From Pseudomonas sp. Irchel 3E13 (lineage in GTDB: Bacteria > Pseudomonadota > Gammaproteobacteria > Pseudomonadales > Pseudomonadaceae), in contig NZ_FYDX01000012.1 of the NCBI RefSeq assembly GCF_900187455.1, forward strand, positions 156,402 to 220,401: a DNA stretch of 64,000 nt, given 5' to 3'. Shown one piece after another: positions 59,724 through 64,000 of this stretch. The translations under genes and the position numbers were made by a program. The stretch's first letter is position 1. The number at the start of each line of letters is the position of its first letter. The notes beneath the pieces are model-generated. The model worked only from the letters and a program-made list of their open reading frames with translations, did no database searches and was not told the DNA's origin.

Positions 59724-60296
59724 ATGCATACGCCTACAGATGAGCAGGCGGCATTTCAATTGGCTTCCGTGAGCCTGCTTGGGGCTCCTAGGGGGATTAT
59801 CAAATCGACAGCCGGGGCCGGTTGCGGGAAAACAACTGCATTGAAGGGCGCAGTAAGCGACTGCAGTCGAGCCGGCGCAAGCCGGCTTCTGGTTTTGGCC
59901 TATAGCAAACCACTTATCACTGAGATGCAAGCCGCATTTGGTAGTTGCGCTATCGTTCGAACCTTCAACAGCATTGCGCTTGAGTCCGTCAGGGCCCACA
60001 CAGATGTACGCTCAATCGGGCAGATTTATCCATCCCATGTAGTTCAAGCCTTTGATCTTAATAAGAAAAGGCTGCCCATCGACATTCAGTCCTTCGCGAA
60101 GATCATTATTGGAGTAGTGGGCAAGTACTGCTCGAGCGCTGATAGGACCTTAACAACAGCACATGTCCCATCCTGGGTGAGGGACCCCGTCGTAGCGGAA
60201 CTCGGCATGCAGTATGCGACGGTCCTCTTCAACGCTCTACGGGTGACATCAAGAACAACGCTTCCCCTCCCCCATGACGTTTATCTGCCCTATTAA
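59724..60296 (+). pseudogene. UvrD/PcrA-type helicase truncated after its first quarter
   Basis: N-terminal part of a superfamily 1 helicase: TDEQAAFQL (Q-motif), STAGAGCGKTTALKG (Walker A), LVLAYSKPLITEM and RTFNSIALESV (motif Ia). The normal sequence breaks after LPHDVYL at about 60289, where unrelated DNA begins, and the frame ends seven bases later. Motifs II-VI are absent from the window, so it is not functional as it stands. Starts one base after the FlhC-like stop. Confidence 0.7.
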
Positions 60297-61135
60297 GTTT
60301 TAGTCACGTTTATGATCTGCAATAGAGCCCTCCTGGCTACTAGCTTCCCGGCCTGCCCACCATCTTTATCTTCTCAGTCCTGTGTCAGGTCAGAGCTTTT
60401 AGTTAGCTTTTGCTGATTTTGGCCAAATTTAGGGCCCAAAACTTAACTTTTGGATTTTGAGAATTAAAACTGTCGCAGAGGCCCCGCGAATCCGCGGCCT
60501 ACGGCAGCAGGCCTTGTCGCGAAAAACCGTCCCGCTAGTCAGAACGCGAGAATCCAGCGAAGTCCTGGCAAAATAAAACTGTCTAGCCCGGTCTAATTTG
60601 TTGATTTTAATATTTTTCTACAAATCTTAAGCCGGTCTTCATCGCACCCGCCCCGACCTTCTGAGAACACCAGGTGAATGGCCGGGGCTTCGAGCCCAAA
60701 CTCCACGGATATACCTCAGCCAGCACCCGCGTCCGAGTCCTCTGTCCCCAATCTTCCATCATCTTCGCAGTGTCATCAGAAATCAGACGACGCGTGTCCG
60801 GAATCCGTCGGCGGGAGCCGTTCAAGCTCTGCCGCCCTCCCAGCGAGGTCCCGAAGCGAGGCTGGTTTCTGTCGTTTTGACCTCTGAGCAAAAGCCATGA
60901 TGAGTCAACGAGCTGCATTCGTGCAGGTGATCGCAGTAAAGCGGGTTGCGGCAGGATTGCACAAAGGTTTCTCCGCGGCTGGATGCAGCGCTGATCGGGG
61001 TCTGATTCATCGCATTTGCACCGACCATCCCCTTCACCAGCCTCCGCCTGAACTTACCCCGCGCTGAGAATTCATCTGCATATCGGGCTCGCAATAACTC
61101 AGCCCAGCGGCCATTTCAAGTGTAGGGAGACAGTC
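60297..61135 (+). other. Non-coding or decayed stretch with a GAGAATTAAAACTGTCGC repeat
   Basis: No supported gene. It contains GAGAATTAAAACTGTCGC at 60459-60476 (direct copy of the repeat at 49824) and a related AAAATAAAACTGTCTAG at about 60571. A minus-strand frame at 60607-60918 looks partly protein-like (DDTAKMMEDWGQRTRTRV) but lacks a start. Probably transposition debris adjoining the truncated helicase. Confidence 0.4.
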
Positions 61136-61369
61136 ATGAGTGAGCCTGTGACGTACTTTTGGATTGCCCTGGCGGCAATTATCTTATTGGTGGACCTGTG
61201 GGCAATCGTCAGCGTGTTTCGCAGTGACAAAACAGATTCCACCAAGGCGATGTGGGCTTTGATACTGGTGGTGTTGCCCGTTGTTGGACTCGCGATTTGG
61301 GGAGTGGCTGGTCCCCGCGGGATAAAGCGTGGAACCGGTCCGACGTCGAAGGAGCACAGTAAAGGCTAG
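61136..61369 (+). CDS. PLD-N-domain membrane protein, 77 aa
   Basis: Two membrane helices (YFWIALAAIILLVDLWAIVS and WALILVVLPVVGLAIWGVAG) with a conserved KTDSTKAMWA loop, the pattern of the phospholipase D-nuclease N-terminal (PLDc_N) family, small membrane proteins without catalytic residues. GTAGGGAG lies before ATG 61136. Function unknown. Confidence 0.65.
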   Translation: MSEPVTYFWIALAAIILLVDLWAIVSVFRSDKTDSTKAMWALILVVLPVVGLAIWGVAGPRGIKRGTGPTSKEHSKG

Positions 61370-61528
61370 CTCCGCGCAAGCTTTGATATCGATCTCCGAC
61401 AGTGGCTGATTCAGTTGAATGCATACCGGTCTCTCCCGAGGGAGATCGCTGAAGTATGGCTGATAGACCGTCTGTTCGAAGATAGAGAGCCGCGACTGCG
61501 CAAAAATCTGAGCGTCTTCAGCTGAAGG

Positions 61529-62513
61529 TTAACAAGCTCTCACGGTCCAAAGCTGATCAAGCCTCGTGGTGAAGCTCTGGCTCATCAAGTCTCGCTTCAT
61601 GGCCCATTCAGGAGCCGTCGGCACGCTGGCTACCCGCAAGGTCCCCCGGCCCCACCTGCCGTTGATTTCATCTAGCACCGTCATCACCTTCTCCGCCACA
61701 ACCGGTTGCGACTGCGCGAAGAGGTCATCGGTGAATTCGCCAGGCTGGCGGAGATCCATGAGCAGCACTTCGGCTTTGCTGTATTTGAACCCAGAGCGAT
61801 AAAGCCGCTTGACCGCTTCAGTCGCCGCCTTTGTCATCAGCCGAACGTCGTTGGTTGGATAGGGCAGTTCAACCAGGGCGCCATTGGCATATTTGGCTTC
61901 TTCTGGGTTGAACATGCCGGTACGGATACTGACACGGATCCTTCTGCAGAATGAGTTCTGTGTTCTGAGCTTCTCCGCCGCCCGCTGGGTATAGGTGGCT
62001 ACCGCTTCCTTGATCGGCGCAATGTCGGTCAGTCGGTTGCCGAACATGCGGCTGCAGCAGATTTCCTGCTTTACAGGGTCAGCCTCTTCCAGTTCTAGAC
62101 AGGAAGTGCCGGCGAGCACGGGCAGTCTTCTCGATCACCACACTGAATCTCTGACGCAGGGTCCAGGGATCAGCTTTTGCAAGGTCCATGGCCGTCTTGA
62201 TGCCCATCAGTTCCAGATGCGCCTTCATACGTTTGCCGACACCCCAGACTTCTGCCACGTCGGTATTGGTAGCGTCCAGTCGCGCTTGAACTCATCACAT
62301 AGGTCGACTACGCCACCAGTCTTGTCGAGCAGACGCTTGGCCGTATGGTTGGCCAGCTTCGCGAGCGTTTTTGTCCGGGCAATCCCGACGCCGACCGGCA
62401 GACCGGTATGCTTGTAGATCGTGGCCCGTAGCTTCCGGCCAAAGGCCGTCAGGTCACCCTGTATCCTCGTCAGATCAGCGAAGGCTTCATCAATGTAAAG
62501 GAAAGTTTAGCGG
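61529..62513 (-). pseudogene. Truncated and frameshifted umuC
   Basis: Minus strand: starts abruptly at 62513 with LYIDEAFADLTRIQGDL, the middle of a Y-family polymerase (the first about 95 residues are missing), then HTGLPVGVGIARTKTLAKLA, a frame change near 62300-62270, VWGVGKRMKAHLELMGI, another near 62110, and the C-terminal domain to 61529. Two or more frameshifts and the lost N-terminus make it dead. It is a second umuC, distinct from the intact one at 52010. Confidence 0.75.
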
Positions 62514-62731
62514 GTATGGACATCGCCACAGGCCAGGCCGGGCCGGGCTTTTCTCGGACCTCACAATGTCCATAGGATGCGTCCGTTTTGTGAATGAAAC
62601 CTTGTTGTGATGTCCATGGCAGGCATCCACAAACGCTCCGCGTTTTTTTTCCGGCTAGGGCTTGACCACACCCCTATTGCACATCCCACTCCGAATGAGA
62701 TTTCATCCGCCAATCAAGGATGGAGATCTTC
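62514..62731 (+). other. Intergenic region before the OLD-family gene
   Basis: About 220 bases with no gene, including an ATGGACATCGCC/GATGTCCAT inverted pair near 62516 and 62612, and an eight-T run near 62645. The promoter of the OLD-type gene should be here. Confidence 0.35.
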
Positions 62732-64000
62732 ATGTACCTCGCTGAACTCACCATAAATAACTTCCGCAAGCTGCGTGACACAACACTGAAATTTCAGCCC
62801 GGGTTGAACGTTCTGGTCGGGCCCAACAACGTGGGAAAAAGCGCCGTTGTCGATGCGCTGCGGACGCTTCTGGCCGGGCATGAAGAGCCGTACCCACGTC
62901 TTGATATTGCCGATCGCCACCGCCCACTTGAGGGCGAACCAGGTGGTGACATCAGCTTCCATTTTGTTTTCAAAGATCTGAGCCACGATGACGAGGCAGA
63001 CTTTATCGCGGCCCTGAAACCCTCAGATAACAACTCTATGGAAGCGCACATCCACGTCCTCTACACCGATGCCGATCAATCTGGTCGCTTCAGGGTTAAA
63101 CGATGGTGCGGAGATCACCAGGACATTGCTCTTACTTCGGACATGATGGAGAACCTGCGTGGGGTCTATCTTCAGCCTCTGCGGGATGCCGCTCAGGGAC
63201 TTCGTCCCAGCCGCAACAGCCAGCTGGCTCGATTGCTCCATCTACTGACCGATGACCAAGGCCGAGAGGCAATCAACACCGCGCTGAAAGAGCTAGATGA
63301 CCAGTTGCAGCAGAATGACTCGATCAAAAGCACCCATGCCGCGATCTCAGCGCGCCACGGCGCCATGATGGGTGAGCAGTTGGCGCAAGTGCTTGCCGTG
63401 GGGCTCAGTGCAACAGATTTCCAGCGTCTTTCTGCTCGCCTTTCCATGACAGCGGAGTCAATGGAAATTGAGCAGAACGGCCTTGGTTTCAACAATCTGA
63501 TCTTCATGGCCGTGGTGCTGAGCGAGCTGGCCAAAAACCCAGATGCTGCTTACCGTAGCTTGATTGTCGAGGAGCCAGAAGCGCATCTGCACCCCCAACT
63601 GCAGCGCGTGCTGTTGAGCTACCTGGCAGGCATTCCTACGAATGAAGGTGAAAAGCCTGTGCAATTGTTCGTCACCAGCCACTCGCCAAACTTCGCCAGC
63701 AATTCAAAGCTCCAGTCCCTGGTGTGCTTGGTCGAGAACGATGCAGGAGTAGAGACTTTCTTCCCTCGCGATGTCCAGTTTGAAAAGGGTAAGCGAGAGA
63801 AGCTCGAACGCTACCTGGACGTGACCCGGGCAGAGCTGTTTTTCTCCCGTCGCGTCATTTTCGTCGAAGGCGCCGCCGAGCTCATGCTGGTGGACGCTCT
63901 CGCAAAACGGCTGGGTTTCGATTTGAAAGATTACGGCATCAGCCTCATCAGCGTCGAGGGTCTTAACTTCGACTCATTCCTCCCACTGTTCGGTGAGAAA
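62732..64000 (+). CDS. OLD-family ATPase/nuclease, N-terminal part (runs off the window)
   Basis: At least 423 residues to the window edge without a stop. An SMC-like ATPase head: Walker A GPNNVGKSAV (about 30-39), signature region with LSARLSM, EEPEAHLHPQL as Walker B and LFVTSHSPNFA as the H-loop. Then VIFVEGAAELMLVDALAK starts the TOPRIM domain of OLD nucleases. OLD proteins act in phage defence alone or with a helicase partner (as GajA with GajB). The downstream genes are outside the window, so the class cannot be decided. Confidence 0.8.
   Translation, partial: MYLAELTINNFRKLRDTTLKFQPGLNVLVGPNNVGKSAVVDALRTLLAGHEEPYPRLDIADRHRPLEGEPGGDISFHFVFKDLSHDDEADFIAALKPSDNNSMEAHIHVLYTDADQSGRFRVKRWCGDHQDIALTSDMMENLRGVYLQPLRDAAQGLRPSRNSQLARLLHLLTDDQGREAINTALKELDDQLQQNDSIKSTHAAISARHGAMMGEQLAQVLAVGLSATDFQRLSARLSMTAESMEIEQNGLGFNNLIFMAVVLSELAKNPDAAYRSLIVEEPEAHLHPQLQRVLLSYLAGIPTNEGEKPVQLFVTSHSPNFASNSKLQSLVCLVENDAGVETFFPRDVQFEKGKREKLERYLDVTRAELFFSRRVIFVEGAAELMLVDALAKRLGFDLKDYGISLISVEGLNFDSFLPLFGEK

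Noticed and set aside
1-64000. CRISPR array
   Set aside because: No regularly spaced identical repeats of suitable length were seen; all repeats found are few in number or inside genes.

Overview
The window looks like part of a large conjugative plasmid or integrative conjugative element from a Pseudomonas-type gammaproteobacterium. This rests on gene content only: a copABRS-type copper locus with PtrA-domain and DUF2790-like small proteins, a LexA-controlled umuDC (rulAB-type) operon, an actin-like ParM partition pair, a MobI-like protein beside an inverted-repeat-rich region, and a transfer-regulator block resembling SXT/IncC (CI-like repressor, lytic transglycosylase, FlhD- and FlhC-like activators). 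There are no ribosomal, tRNA or core-metabolism genes, and most other genes are small ORFans.

Layout. 0.1-8.4 kb: hypothetical genes on both strands and a membrane-anchored Mrr-like nuclease with a zinc-ribbon tail. 8.6-15.6 kb: a PapB-like regulator with three identical palindromic sites, then a run of small genes, many carrying a recurrent two-hairpin 5' leader. 15.7-21.1 kb: an AT-richer operon of three different tyrosine recombinases plus a small HTH/coiled-coil protein, abutting an IS21-family remnant. 21.5-29.4 kb: copper resistance, consisting of a DUF2790-like protein, copA, a Met/His-rich protein, copB, a cytochrome c with a His-rich tail, two PtrA-domain proteins and copRS, with three cop-box-like sites. 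29.4-48.2 kb: a long accessory stretch of small genes, again with the leader, plus two GNATs, a TGT/DpdA-like protein, a DUF4942-type methyltransferase and a divergent pair of PAPS-reductase-fold proteins, one DndC-like. 48.2-51.2 kb: decayed sequence and a CoiA-like nuclease bounded by inverted repeats. 51.5-60.3 kb: backbone functions (umuDC, MobI-like, parM pair, repressor, transglycosylase, FlhD/FlhC-like proteins, truncated UvrD-type helicase). 60.3-64 kb: a second copy of the repeat, a PLD-N membrane protein, a broken umuC and the start of an OLD-family ATPase/nuclease.

How the parts fit. The backbone handles SOS-inducible mutagenesis, partition and regulated transfer. By analogy with SXT/IncC, the repressor at 56.3 kb would hold down the FlhDC-like activators downstream of the transglycosylase. 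The accessory cargo offers copper tolerance and several candidate DNA-modification or defence functions. The most unusual signal is the dispersed leader: a GC-rich hairpin, a short purine linker, a conserved GTAGARG core, a second hairpin whose pairing is kept by compensatory changes, then the ribosome-binding site of a small ORFan. I count eight to nine good copies and two orphan copies. All family assignments are from reading the sequence; no database search was run.
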